From: Anaerolineales bacterium
Lineage (GTDB): Bacteria; Chloroflexota; Anaerolineae; Anaerolineales; UBA4823
NCBI GenBank assembly: GCA_020060465.1
Contig: JAGVAD010000035.1
Location: 1 to 45,983, forward strand
Direction of reading: 5' to 3'
DNA: 45,983 nt
The notes under the pieces were generated by a model. It did no database searches and was not told where the DNA came from. It saw nothing but the letters and a program-made list of their open reading frames with translations. Position numbers and translations under genes: made by a program. Positions within the stretch are counted from its first letter, which is position 1. Each line of letters opens with the position of its first letter. This document shows, one piece after another, positions 33,434 to 42,426 of this stretch.

Positions 33434-34774
33434 ATGCACAAGGTCTTCCTCGCCCGAAAATTTTTCTGGCCGGCGATTGCGGCGGCGTTGCTTCTGCTGC
33501 TTCTGTTTGTAGCCGCCTACCGCGCTCGTCCCGCAGCCGCCCAGATGGCCTCTTCGGATGGCATGGTTTGCACAACCGGCGCCAGCCCTAACCCAACTTT
33601 CGTTCTGACCACCCGCACTGGTTACATTGGCACCCCAGATGGCAACGTGGTCTTCATGTGGGGCCTCTCGGAGGGCGGCAACCCCTTCCAACATCCCAGC
33701 CCGGTGTTATGCGTGAACGAGGGCGATACGGTTACTATCATCTTGCATAACACGCTCAGCCAAGACATCTCTCTGATTTTTCCCGGTCAAGAAAACGTCC
33801 TGGCAGATGGTCAGCCCGTTCAGCCGCAATTTGACGCCGGAGGCTTGTTGACTTCTCTGGCTCCGGTGGCTGCAGCCAATGGCGGCAGCGTCACCTATAG
33901 TTTTGTGGCTTCTCATCCAGGCACCTTCCTTTATGAAAGCGGAACCAATCCTGGCATCCAGGTGCGCATGGGACTTTTTGGCGCTCTGGTGGTGCGCCCG
34001 GTTATCGCCAGCGACCCCAACGGTGGGCGTTACTTCGCCTATAACGATGCCGGCGCGGCGGTTACCAGCGAATTCAACCATTCCCCCAGCGGCGAAGTGC
34101 TGATCTTACAGTCCGAAGTGGATCCTTACCTGAGCCAGGCGATTGAGCGCGGTCAGGGATTTAACCTCAACAACTATCACCCTCGCTACTGGCTGGTGAA
34201 CGGGCGCGGCTTCCCGGATACCATTGCTCCCAACTACGCCTCCTGGTTGCCATCCCAGCCCTATGGCGCCCTGGCGCACGTACAGCCGGTGGATAGCTCG
34301 AACCCGCTTTGGTACATGGAGCGTTTTATCAATGTCTCCAGTCAACCCTTGCCCTTCCACCCGCATGGAAAGAACGCCGTGGTGATCGGTCGCGACGGCC
34401 AGCCGGTGCGGGGCGACGCGGGAGAAGACCTTTCTTTTGAAAGGTTCGCCCTGGTTGCTGCACCCGGCCAAACCTACGACTCGCTCTTCCACTGGCACAA
34501 TCGCGAGGGCTACGACAGCGCAACCAATCCGGTGCCTGTTGTGGATCCGGGTTGGGCGAATTTGCAATACGGCATGTATTACAGCGGCAGCCCCTACCTG
34601 GGTATGACGGGTCCCTTCCCTCCGGGCATGTCCACCATGAGCGAGTGCGGCGAATATTACATCATCGCTCACAATCATGCTCTGTTCCAGCTTACTTCGT
34701 GGGGCGTTCCCATGACCGGGCCGGGTACTTTCATGCGCGTTGACCCGCCCGGCGGCTGCTCGCCCATGCCCTGA
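33434..34774 (+). CDS. Multicopper-oxidase-fold protein; only C-terminal copper motifs kept
   Basis: 446 residues from the ATG at 33434, seven bases after AAGGAG; an upstream reading frame from 33353 is unneeded. An N-terminal signal/anchor helix (about 10-30) ends near RPAAAQM. The first cupredoxin domain has lost copper ligands: LSQDISLIFPGQ replaces motif 1 and FLYESGTNPGIQV replaces motif 2. The second domain has PLPFHPHGKNAVV (His309, His311) and EYYIIAHNHALFQLTSWG (His413, His415), matching motif 3 and motif 4 of multicopper oxidases. This is complementary to the preceding protein. Several conserved segments (RYWLVNGRGFPDT) are shared with the next gene (KYWLINGKGYPDT), showing recent common origin. 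Confidence 0.8.
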   Translation: MHKVFLARKFFWPAIAAALLLLLLFVAAYRARPAAAQMASSDGMVCTTGASPNPTFVLTTRTGYIGTPDGNVVFMWGLSEGGNPFQHPSPVLCVNEGDTVTIILHNTLSQDISLIFPGQENVLADGQPVQPQFDAGGLLTSLAPVAAANGGSVTYSFVASHPGTFLYESGTNPGIQVRMGLFGALVVRPVIASDPNGGRYFAYNDAGAAVTSEFNHSPSGEVLILQSEVDPYLSQAIERGQGFNLNNYHPRYWLVNGRGFPDTIAPNYASWLPSQPYGALAHVQPVDSSNPLWYMERFINVSSQPLPFHPHGKNAVVIGRDGQPVRGDAGEDLSFERFALVAAPGQTYDSLFHWHNREGYDSATNPVPVVDPGWANLQYGMYYSGSPYLGMTGPFPPGMSTMSECGEYYIIAHNHALFQLTSWGVPMTGPGTFMRVDPPGGCSPMP

Positions 34775-34804
34775 GTCTGGCGCTCAGAAGATAAGGAGCC
34801 TACC

Positions 34805-37783
34805 ATGCAATACAAAACTCGTTCTTCACCTGTATTCAACACAGCCCTGGTGCTGTTTGCAGCTCTGCTGCTTCTGCTTGGCTTTGTCCCTTCCCAGGCG
34901 CTGGCTGCCTCTGCCATCGCGCCCTTGCCCCCCAGCACGGCTTGCACCCCGCCGGGAACCGGCCTAGTGACTTGTGAGCTTTGGGCAACCACCGGGACGA
35001 TCACCCTGCCGGGCGGCGCTTCTCTGCCCATTTGGGGCTACAGCGATAGCGCCGCGGGGGCTGCTCAACTCCCCGGGCCAATCCTGATCGCCCAGGAAGG
35101 CGACCAGGTTCAGGTAACCCTGCATAACACTCTGGGTGTCACAACCGCTCTCTATTTCGACGGGCAAGCGATGCCTCCAGACCGCACCGGTATACCGGTT
35201 GGCGCGACCGGCGTCTATGAATTTACCGCAGCAACTCCTGGAACTTTCCTGTACGAAGCTGCGCCTCTTTCTGGCGCTCAGCAGCAGGCTGCCATGGGGC
35301 TTTTCGGCGCTCTGATCGTCCGTCCCGCTGGCGCTCCCGGCCAGGCTTATGCCAACCCGGCTTCTGCCTTCGACGATGAGGCGCTGCTCGTACTCAGCGA
35401 GATTGACCCTGCCCTGAATAACAATCCGATCACCTTCGACATGCGCCGCTACCAGCCCAAATACTGGCTGATCAACGGCAAAGGCTACCCCGATACAGAG
35501 CCGATTTTAACCGCCGCTGGAAACCGCCTCTTACTGCGTTATGTCAACGCCGGCCAGCAGACCCATACCCTGGCGTTCTTGGGCGGTTATCAGAGGTTCC
35601 TTTCGCTGGCTGGCGCTGAACTGCCTTTCTATCGCAATCTGGTCAGCGAAGAATTGGGTCCTGGTCAATCCGCCGACGCTCTCGTGACCATCTCCGCCTC
35701 TGCTCCAGCGGGAATGCGCTATCCACTTTATGAAGCCGGTATGTTGCTTCATAACAACGGCGCGCCCGGCTTTGGCGGTATGATCACCTTCATCACGATT
35801 CCATCCGGCCCGGGAAATGGCGACGCCCAGGGCCCAGCCGCCAGCAGCGTCAGCCTTTCGCCTAACCCCGCCAACGGATCCGCGGATGTGAGCGTTTTAG
35901 CCACAATCAGCGATGCAGCTACGGGCGGTTCGAACATTCAGGCGGCTGAGTTCTTCATTGACTCAACTGGCACAAATGGCAGTGGTTCCGCCATGTCCGC
36001 CGATGATTTAGATGGCTTCAACTCTCCTGTCGAAGCTGCCAGCGGTCTTATCCCCGCTTCTACCCTGGCGGGCTTAAGCAGCGGGAATCACACCATTTAC
36101 ATCCACGGACAGGATTCCGCTGGCAATTGGGGTTCCTTCAATGTAGCAGTGCTGAACCTGGATAAGGTTGGCCCCACCAGCCGGGCAATTGTCCTGACGC
36201 CGGGCGTCTCCAACGGCAGTGTGGACATCGCCATTCAAGCCACCGGCGATGACAGCGCTTCCGGCAACGGCGACATCGTTGCCGCCGAATACTTCATAGA
36301 TATTGACGTGCAAAACCCGCCTGCCCCAGGCAGCGGCGCGCCATTGACCGTGAATGTCGCTGCGCCGATCGCCAGCTTGAACGGTGTCATCCCTGCCGCG
36401 GTTATGTCTGGCCTCAGCGAAGGCGCCCACCAGCTCTACATCCGCAGCCTGGACAGTCAATCTAACTGGGGCGACTTTGCAACAGCCAACCTGCCGGTTG
36501 ATCGCAGCGGCCCAACCACCGCCTCCGTCAGCTTGATCCCCAGCGTGAGCACGGGTTCCTCTTCCGTGCGGGTAAATGCCTCGATTGCCGATCAAACCGT
36601 ATCTGGGGCGCAATCCAACATCGTCGCCGCCGAAGTCTTCATTGACACGTTGGGCGCTCCTGGCTCTGGCCTGCCGATGTTGCCCACCGACGGCGCCTTC
36701 AATAGCTCAACCGAGAATGTCTATGCCTTCATTCCGCAAGCTCAGGTCAACGCTCTTCCTGATGGGCAGCATACGGTTTATGTGCGCGGCAAAGACGCCT
36801 CCGGCAATTGGGGCGCTGCAGGTACGGCTATTTTGACCATAGACAAAGCCCCTCCACAGGTCAGCGGCGTGAATGCAACGCCTAATCCCACCAATGGCGC
36901 GGCGAGCATCACCCTGACCGCCAACGCCCAGGACACTGCCACCAATATCGTAGCGGCTGAATGGTTCCGCAATGCAGATCCGGGTGTTGGCATGGGCACG
37001 CCAATGATCGCTGTGGACGGCGCTTTTGACAGCCTCTCTGAGGCGGTGACCGCTTCCATCAACATCACTGGTTGGGCGAATGGTAGCCACACTTTGTATG
37101 TCAGGGCGAAAGACGCAGCCGGTTTTTGGAGCCTGACCGCCAATACCGTCCTGGTTGTGTCGCCTGCCGATGTCTTGTTCGCCGATAGCTTCGAGTCTGG
37201 CGATACCTCTGCCTGGGGGCTGACCACCAATCCAGGCGCGATATCGGTCAATGCAGGTGCAGCTATGCAAGGCGCTTACGGTATGCAGGTCAACATCAGT
37301 GGCAGCTCAGCCGCCTATGTTACGGATTTGACCCCCGCCAACGAAGCGACTTACCACGCCCGCTTCTACTTCAACCCGCGCAGCACGCTCAATGGCACGA
37401 CGCCGATGGACATCTTCGCTGCGGTGAACACGTCTGGTCAGAGCTTTATCCGTGTGCAATATCGCCGTACGACGGCTGGCGGCCTTGCCTACCAGGTGCG
37501 CCTGGCGGTTCAGCGGGCGGGCGGTCTTTCCACCACCAGTTGGTTCAACATCGCCGATAACACCGCCCATTTCATCGAGTTCGCCTGGCAGTCTTCAAAC
37601 AGCGCAACGGTTAGCTTCTATGTGGATGGCGTGTTGATGCAAACCATCACCGGCATCAACACCAGTGCCTTCCTGGTGGATGCAGTTCGCCTGGGTCCAA
37701 ACGGCGCTATCTCCACTGGCGCCTCCGGCGCGCCGTATTTCGATGCCTTCGTCTCGCGGCGTTCTTCCTACATCGGGCCGTAA
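34805..37783 (+). CDS. Copper-free multicopper-oxidase-fold protein with four Ig-like repeats and C-terminal jelly-roll domain
   Basis: 992 residues, ATG with AAGGAG upstream. Signal peptide about 1-35 (cleavage near ALAAS). Residues about 40-340 form two cupredoxin-like domains homologous to the previous protein (QPKYWLINGKGYPDTEP), but neither HxH motif is present: LGVTTALYFDGQ and FLYEAAPLSGAQQ stand at motifs 1 and 2, and only one His (THTLAFLGG) near motif 3. Four bacterial Ig-like repeats follow (about 345-785), each with a copy of the signature GNHTIYIHGQDSAGNWG. A C-terminal LamG-like domain (about 788-992, FADSFESGDTSAWG) ends in YFDAFVSRRSSYIGP. It is probably a structural or docking subunit. 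The C-terminal domain recurs in the protease at 38483. Confidence 0.8.
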   Translation: MQYKTRSSPVFNTALVLFAALLLLLGFVPSQALAASAIAPLPPSTACTPPGTGLVTCELWATTGTITLPGGASLPIWGYSDSAAGAAQLPGPILIAQEGDQVQVTLHNTLGVTTALYFDGQAMPPDRTGIPVGATGVYEFTAATPGTFLYEAAPLSGAQQQAAMGLFGALIVRPAGAPGQAYANPASAFDDEALLVLSEIDPALNNNPITFDMRRYQPKYWLINGKGYPDTEPILTAAGNRLLLRYVNAGQQTHTLAFLGGYQRFLSLAGAELPFYRNLVSEELGPGQSADALVTISASAPAGMRYPLYEAGMLLHNNGAPGFGGMITFITIPSGPGNGDAQGPAASSVSLSPNPANGSADVSVLATISDAATGGSNIQAAEFFIDSTGTNGSGSAMSADDLDGFNSPVEAASGLIPASTLAGLSSGNHTIYIHGQDSAGNWGSFNVAVLNLDKVGPTSRAIVLTPGVSNGSVDIAIQATGDDSASGNGDIVAAEYFIDIDVQNPPAPGSGAPLTVNVAAPIASLNGVIPAAVMSGLSEGAHQLYIRSLDSQSNWGDFATANLPVDRSGPTTASVSLIPSVSTGSSSVRVNASIADQTVSGAQSNIVAAEVFIDTLGAPGSGLPMLPTDGAFNSSTENVYAFIPQAQVNALPDGQHTVYVRGKDASGNWGAAGTAILTIDKAPPQVSGVNATPNPTNGAASITLTANAQDTATNIVAAEWFRNADPGVGMGTPMIAVDGAFDSLSEAVTASINITGWANGSHTLYVRAKDAAGFWSLTANTVLVVSPADVLFADSFESGDTSAWGLTTNPGAISVNAGAAMQGAYGMQVNISGSSAAYVTDLTPANEATYHARFYFNPRSTLNGTTPMDIFAAVNTSGQSFIRVQYRRTTAGGLAYQVRLAVQRAGGLSTTSWFNIADNTAHFIEFAWQSSNSATVSFYVDGVLMQTITGINTSAFLVDAVRLGPNGAISTGASGAPYFDAFVSRRSSYIGP

Positions 37784-37803
37784 GCGCGAACCCGGCTTTG
37801 TTT

Positions 37804-37841
37804 GCTGGCTGGAGGGCGCTTAGGACCGCTCTCCAGCCAGC
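37804..37841 (+). other. Strong intercistronic hairpin
   Basis: GCTGGCTGGAG (37804-37814) and CTCCAGCCAGC (37831-37841), a perfect 11-bp stem without a T run. It resembles the hairpin at 31963-31996 in position and composition. Confidence 0.5.
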
Positions 37842-37902
37842 AGCGGCTCAGCTTATGAGAATCACCAACAGTAAGCCCACCTGAAAATGAACGGAGGCTG
37901 CT

Positions 37903-38361
37903 ATGGACATAAAGAAGATTGCGATTGTTATCACTGGCGTGTTTTTGCTGGTATGTGCTGCATACATCAATTCCCTGTATAACCCGGCTGCGCCCCATGC
38001 TCATGGTTCGCGCTCGTCTGCCCAATATGCTTCTTTCGCCGAGATGGAGGCTCTCACCGGCATTCGCGTCACCCTGATCGGCGTCACAGCCGCTGGCGGC
38101 ATGGTGGATTTTCGTTTCAAAGTCCTGGATGCTGAAAAGGCGAGTTTGATCTTTCAAGATCATGCCACAATGCCGGTTTTAAGTCTGAAAGACAGCAAAA
38201 TTCGCATCATGATGCCGCAAGGCGCCACACACTCGATGAGTTTCGAGAACGGCAAGGTCTATTACATGCTCTTCGGCAATCCGGGCGGCGCGATACGACC
38301 CGGCTCGCAGGTCATTCTGACGATCGGCGGCTTGCGCGTGGGCCCCATCATGGCACAGTGA
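37903..38361 (+). CDS. Small membrane-anchored protein of unknown function
   Basis: 152 residues, ATG with GGAGG six bases upstream. A signal-anchor helix (about 5-25, IAIVITGVFLLVCAAYINSL) is followed by a His-containing stretch (PHAHGSRSS) and a compact beta-rich domain (about 45-150). RVTLIGVTAAGGMVDFRFKV and LKDSKIRIMMPQGATHSM, then MLFGNPGGAIRPGSQVILTI, look like an Ig or cupredoxin-like sandwich. There are Met and His residues (SKIRIMMPQGATHSM) that could bind copper, but no known motif. It sits between the oxidase trio and the protease, so it may be a copper chaperone or assembly factor; this is a guess from context. Confidence 0.6.
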   Translation: MDIKKIAIVITGVFLLVCAAYINSLYNPAAPHAHGSRSSAQYASFAEMEALTGIRVTLIGVTAAGGMVDFRFKVLDAEKASLIFQDHATMPVLSLKDSKIRIMMPQGATHSMSFENGKVYYMLFGNPGGAIRPGSQVILTIGGLRVGPIMAQ

Positions 38362-38482
38362 TGCGCCATGCCGCGGTTCGGGCAACGGCGAAAGCAGTCT
38401 CCACGCCCTTGAAAGATGATATTCGTGTATTTGTCTCTCATTCATGAACGGTTCTCTTTAGAAATGAACAGGAAGTAGCAAA

Positions 38483-40768
38483 ATGAAAGACATCCAACGC
38501 CTGCTGACTCTGGCGAGCCTTCTGATCTTCTGGTTGCCCGCCTTTTTCTCCGTCAATAACCGGCTGGCGACTGCTGATTCGACTGCCAGCCTGGAAGCGA
38601 AGATGGCGCCAAACGTGCGCGCCTGGGTTGCTTCTGCGCAGGCGGATGAAAAAGCGCGCGTGATTGTGCATCTCAAGGATCAAATTGATCCTGCTGAGAT
38701 TGCTCGCCTGGGGCAGGGGCGAAGCCAGCGTGAATTAATCCGCGCCCTGAAAGCGCGCGCCGCCGCTTCCCAGCGCGGCGTCAAAGCTCGTTTGATTTGG
38801 AGGCAAGCGCAAGGCAAAGCGGAAAATATCGCCCCTTTTTGGGTTTTCAATGGATTGGCGGTTTCAGCCACCGCGGAAGTGATCCAGGAAATTGCTGCTT
38901 TACCCGAAGTCAGCCAGGTGACTCCCGATGAGACTGACATCATCCCGGCTGCTCCTGAAGCGTATTTGCAGCCCGAAGCTAACCTGTCATTGATCCACGC
39001 TGACGCCTTATGGGATATGGGCTATTTCGGTCAGGGCGTAGTGGTTGCCAACATGGATACCGGCGTCTCCCTGAGTCACCCCGATGTGGGCGGAAAATGG
39101 CGCGGCGGCAGCAACAGTTGGTATGATCCTTACGGTCAGCATCCCAACGCCCCCACCGATCTCAACGGCCACGGCACGATGACTATGGGCGTCATGCTAG
39201 GTGGAGACGCTGGAGGAACCTCGATTGGTGTGGCGCCTCAAGCGCAGTGGATTGCGGTTAAAATTTTTGACGACCGCGGCCGCGCTACGGCCACGGCCAT
39301 TCATCTGGGTTTTCAATGGCTGTTGGATCCGGACGGGAACCCCAACACTTCCGACGCTCCCCAGGTGGTGAACAATTCCTGGACTTTTGGCGGTCCGCGC
39401 TGCAACCTGGAATTTCAGAACGATCTGCGCGCCTTACGCGCCGCGGGCATCTTGCCTGTCTTCGCTGCTGGAAATTTTGGACCCAACCCTTCCACCAGTC
39501 CCAGCCCGGCGAACTACCCGGAGGCGTTTGCCGTCGGCGCGGTGGATAACAACAACGTCATCTATCAGTTTTCCAGCCGCGGCCCCTCGGCTTGCGGCGA
39601 GCCTTCCACCATATACCCTGAACTCGTTGCTCCAGGCGTCAACATTCGCTCCAGCGACATCTACGGGCTTTATACCTCTGCCACCGGCACCTCGCTGTCT
39701 GCCCCCCACGTCGCCGGCGCTCTGGCGCTACTCTTGAGCGCCTTTTCCAATTTAACCCCCGACCAACAGGCTTCAGCGCTGATCAACGGTGCAACGGATT
39801 TGGGCGCCCCGGGCGCTGATAACAGCTTCGGTTACGGTCGTTTGGATGTTCTCGCCTCCTATCAATGGCTCTTGAATAGCGGCGGCGCGCCTCCCACGGC
39901 AACGCCAACCGCTACTCCGACAACCGCGCCGACCGATCTGCCTGCGCCAACTTTCACCGCCACACCCACCGCCATCCCAACCGATACGCCCACTTCAACG
40001 CCTACCGATACGCCAACCGCAGCGCCGCCTTCGCCAACTCCCACCAACGCCTCTACCGCAACCCCCACCGACGCTCCTACCGCAACTCCCACCGATTCGC
40101 CTGCATCGACCCCCACCGCGACGGCCTCTCCGACCTCCACTGTGGATGGTATCTTTGCCGATGGATTTGAATCTGGTGGGGTGGGAGCCTGGTCATCGGA
40201 GGTTGCCAACGGCGAGAATTTGAGTGTTTCTCAGCAAGCCAGCCTGGGCGGGATGTATGGCTTGCAGGCGACCATTACGAGTTTGGCACCTGCGTATGTG
40301 CAAGATAACACGCCCGCTGGCGAGTCCAGTTACCACGCCCGTTTTTGGTTCTCTCCCAATGGGGTAACGTTGCCCAATCGTCAGCCGCACGATATTTTCC
40401 GCGGCCTGGACGTCGCCAACCGCACGGTCTTCCGCTTGCAATTGCGTTATTCCTCCGGCAGCTACCAGTTGCGCCTGGCGACGCGTCTCGACGCTGGCGG
40501 CGAAGCCTACACCGCCTGGTATCCCATCTCTGGCGCTGCTCAAGCCGTAGAGATTGCCTGGCAGGCTGCTTCCTCTTCCTCCGCCAGCGATGGCAGCGTG
40601 ACTCTGTGGGTGGGGGGCGTTCAATATGAACTGCGCGGCAGCCTGGCGAATAGCGTTTACCGCCTGGAAAGTGTTCAGTTGGGCCCGCAAGGGCTATCTA
40701 CTGGCGTCTCCGGGGTTGAATATTTCGACCAGTTTGTTTCCACCCGCCTCAGTTATATTGGTCCTTAG
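38483..40768 (+). CDS. Secreted subtilisin-like serine protease (S8) with inhibitor prodomain and C-terminal jelly-roll domain
   Basis: 761 residues, ATG with AGGAAG upstream. Signal peptide about 1-32, then an I9-like propeptide (about 50-155, ARVIVHLKDQIDPAEIARLG). The S8 triad is Asp192 in VVANMDTGVSLSHPDV, His230 in DLNGHGTMTMG and Ser404 in ATGTSLSAPHVAGA; the oxyanion Asn is in FAAGNFGPN. The catalytic domain ends near 475. A long Thr/Pro linker (about 475-550) leads to a LamG-like domain (about 555-761, IFADGFESGGVGAWS) homologous to the C-terminus of the preceding 992-residue protein, ending YFDQFVSTRLSYIGP. It may mature the neighbouring surface proteins. Two proteins with the same C-terminus suggest the same export or attachment route. 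Confidence 0.92.
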   Translation: MKDIQRLLTLASLLIFWLPAFFSVNNRLATADSTASLEAKMAPNVRAWVASAQADEKARVIVHLKDQIDPAEIARLGQGRSQRELIRALKARAAASQRGVKARLIWRQAQGKAENIAPFWVFNGLAVSATAEVIQEIAALPEVSQVTPDETDIIPAAPEAYLQPEANLSLIHADALWDMGYFGQGVVVANMDTGVSLSHPDVGGKWRGGSNSWYDPYGQHPNAPTDLNGHGTMTMGVMLGGDAGGTSIGVAPQAQWIAVKIFDDRGRATATAIHLGFQWLLDPDGNPNTSDAPQVVNNSWTFGGPRCNLEFQNDLRALRAAGILPVFAAGNFGPNPSTSPSPANYPEAFAVGAVDNNNVIYQFSSRGPSACGEPSTIYPELVAPGVNIRSSDIYGLYTSATGTSLSAPHVAGALALLLSAFSNLTPDQQASALINGATDLGAPGADNSFGYGRLDVLASYQWLLNSGGAPPTATPTATPTTAPTDLPAPTFTATPTAIPTDTPTSTPTDTPTAAPPSPTPTNASTATPTDAPTATPTDSPASTPTATASPTSTVDGIFADGFESGGVGAWSSEVANGENLSVSQQASLGGMYGLQATITSLAPAYVQDNTPAGESSYHARFWFSPNGVTLPNRQPHDIFRGLDVANRTVFRLQLRYSSGSYQLRLATRLDAGGEAYTAWYPISGAAQAVEIAWQAASSSSASDGSVTLWVGGVQYELRGSLANSVYRLESVQLGPQGLSTGVSGVEYFDQFVSTRLSYIGP

Positions 40769-40794
40769 CTGAGAGGAAATGATAAATTCTTAGG

Positions 40795-42426
40795 ATGGTT
40801 GCTCTCTTGCGAAAAATCATATTACTAAGCTTCCCCTTTTTCCTATGGATTGTCTCAATCCTGTTGAGCCGGGCAGCCGGCTCAGTGATTGTTGTCTCTA
40901 CAACCGACGATAGCATCGCCGACGACGGCTTATGCTCCCTGCGCGAAGCCGTCATCTCTGCCAACACCGATCGCGCGGTTGGCGGTTGTGAGTCTGGCGC
41001 GGGTGCAGATACGATCCAATTTAGCCCCTCGCTCACTACTCCAGCTACGATTGTGCTGTCTTTGGCCGGGGCAGGAGAAGATAACGCCTCCACCGGCGAT
41101 CTCGATCTCCAGGGGAACTTGACCATTCAAGGAGCAGGGGTAGAAAACATCCTGTTGGATGGCAATTCTTCCGACCGAGTCCTGGAAATTCGGCCTGGCG
41201 CAAAGGTGACTCTGGCCGGCGTTACCCTCCGTCACGGCAACCCTGGCCCTTTGGCAAACGGCGGTGGGCTGTTGGTGGACGTCACGGCCGTTCTGACGGT
41301 GACCAATAGCCTGGTGTTCTCAAACTCGGCGGCTCTGGGCGGCGGCGTCTATAACCGCGGCGCATTAAACCTGGTGCAAAGCTCAATCCAGGGCAATTCT
41401 CACGGTGGCCTATATAACGACGGCGGCGCTGTGATCGCCGAAAATGCCAGCTTTGTGAACAACCTCGGCGGCTATGCAATCATCAATGTGAACAACGCCA
41501 GCCTGGTGATGAATAGCAGCATACTGAGCGGCAATCAGGGCGGCGGCGTCGAAAATTCCGGCTCTAACGCTTCGTTGACCGGCGTCCAAATTTTGAATAA
41601 CACGCTTGGTGGAGGCGTATATAACCACGGTTCGTTTGTAACCAATTTGCACATCCAGCAATCGCTCATCCAGGGTAACTCGGCAACCAGCGGCGGCGGT
41701 GTGCATAACGCTGGTGTTGGAGCGACAGCCACGATCCAAACCACGCGCCTCGCTGCCAATTCAGCCGCCGTGGCTGGAGGCGCTGTTTTTAACAACGGAA
41801 TAATGACGCTCACCGCTTGCTTAATAGACCAAAACTCCGCCCGCACTGGCGGCGGCGTTGACCAATACGGCGGCAGTCTCACCTTGACCAACGTCACACT
41901 GAGCGGCAATACTGCTTCCGATAACGGCGGTGGGATGTATATCCGTCACGACGCTTCGCTCGTCAATGTCACCCTCAACGCCAACCAGGCGAATGGGCAG
42001 GATACCGGGGGAAATTTGTTCAACGAATGGCAGGTCAGCTTGCGCAACACCATTGTAGCCAACTCAGATGTGGATGGCAATTGCTATAACAGCGGTGGCT
42101 GGGTCAACTCGTTGGGCAACAACCTGGATACAGCCGATACATGCGGTTTCCATTCTTCTGGGGATCTGATCAACACGCCAGCTCAACTGGCGCCACTGGC
42201 AGATAATGGTGGGCCGACATGGACGCATGCATTGCTCACCACCAGCCCGGCGATTGACCACGGATCGAACATTGGTTGCCCTCTCGCCGATCAGCGCGGT
42301 GAACCTCGACCTGTAGATGGAGATCACGACGGTCAGCCAATCTGTGACATGGGCGCTTTTGAATACGACGGCGTCTCGACGCCCTTAACCCCCAGATTAT
42401 TCCTCCCACTCCTCTTGAGACCGTAA
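40795..42426 (+). CDS. Secreted parallel beta-helix protein (choice-of-anchor Q, CSLREAI type)
   Basis: 543 residues, ATG at 40795 with only a weak AGG directly upstream; the better GAGAGG is about 18 bases away. Signal peptide about 1-27. After VIVVSTTDDSIADDG comes the CSLREAVISANTD motif that opens many chlamydial Pmp-like beta-helix proteins. The body (about 80-440) is a right-handed beta-helix with repeated GGGVYN, GNSHGGLYN and GGGMYI turns. The C-terminal choice-of-anchor Q-like block is SPAIDHGSNIGCPLADQRGE...CDMGAFEYD. The very end, TPRLFLPLLLRP, is the tail I recall in many Chloroflexi exoproteins and may be a sorting signal. Function is probably surface adhesion or scaffold. It closes the secreted cluster. 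Confidence 0.85.
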   Translation: MVALLRKIILLSFPFFLWIVSILLSRAAGSVIVVSTTDDSIADDGLCSLREAVISANTDRAVGGCESGAGADTIQFSPSLTTPATIVLSLAGAGEDNASTGDLDLQGNLTIQGAGVENILLDGNSSDRVLEIRPGAKVTLAGVTLRHGNPGPLANGGGLLVDVTAVLTVTNSLVFSNSAALGGGVYNRGALNLVQSSIQGNSHGGLYNDGGAVIAENASFVNNLGGYAIINVNNASLVMNSSILSGNQGGGVENSGSNASLTGVQILNNTLGGGVYNHGSFVTNLHIQQSLIQGNSATSGGGVHNAGVGATATIQTTRLAANSAAVAGGAVFNNGIMTLTACLIDQNSARTGGGVDQYGGSLTLTNVTLSGNTASDNGGGMYIRHDASLVNVTLNANQANGQDTGGNLFNEWQVSLRNTIVANSDVDGNCYNSGGWVNSLGNNLDTADTCGFHSSGDLINTPAQLAPLADNGGPTWTHALLTTSPAIDHGSNIGCPLADQRGEPRPVDGDHDGQPICDMGAFEYDGVSTPLTPRLFLPLLLRP

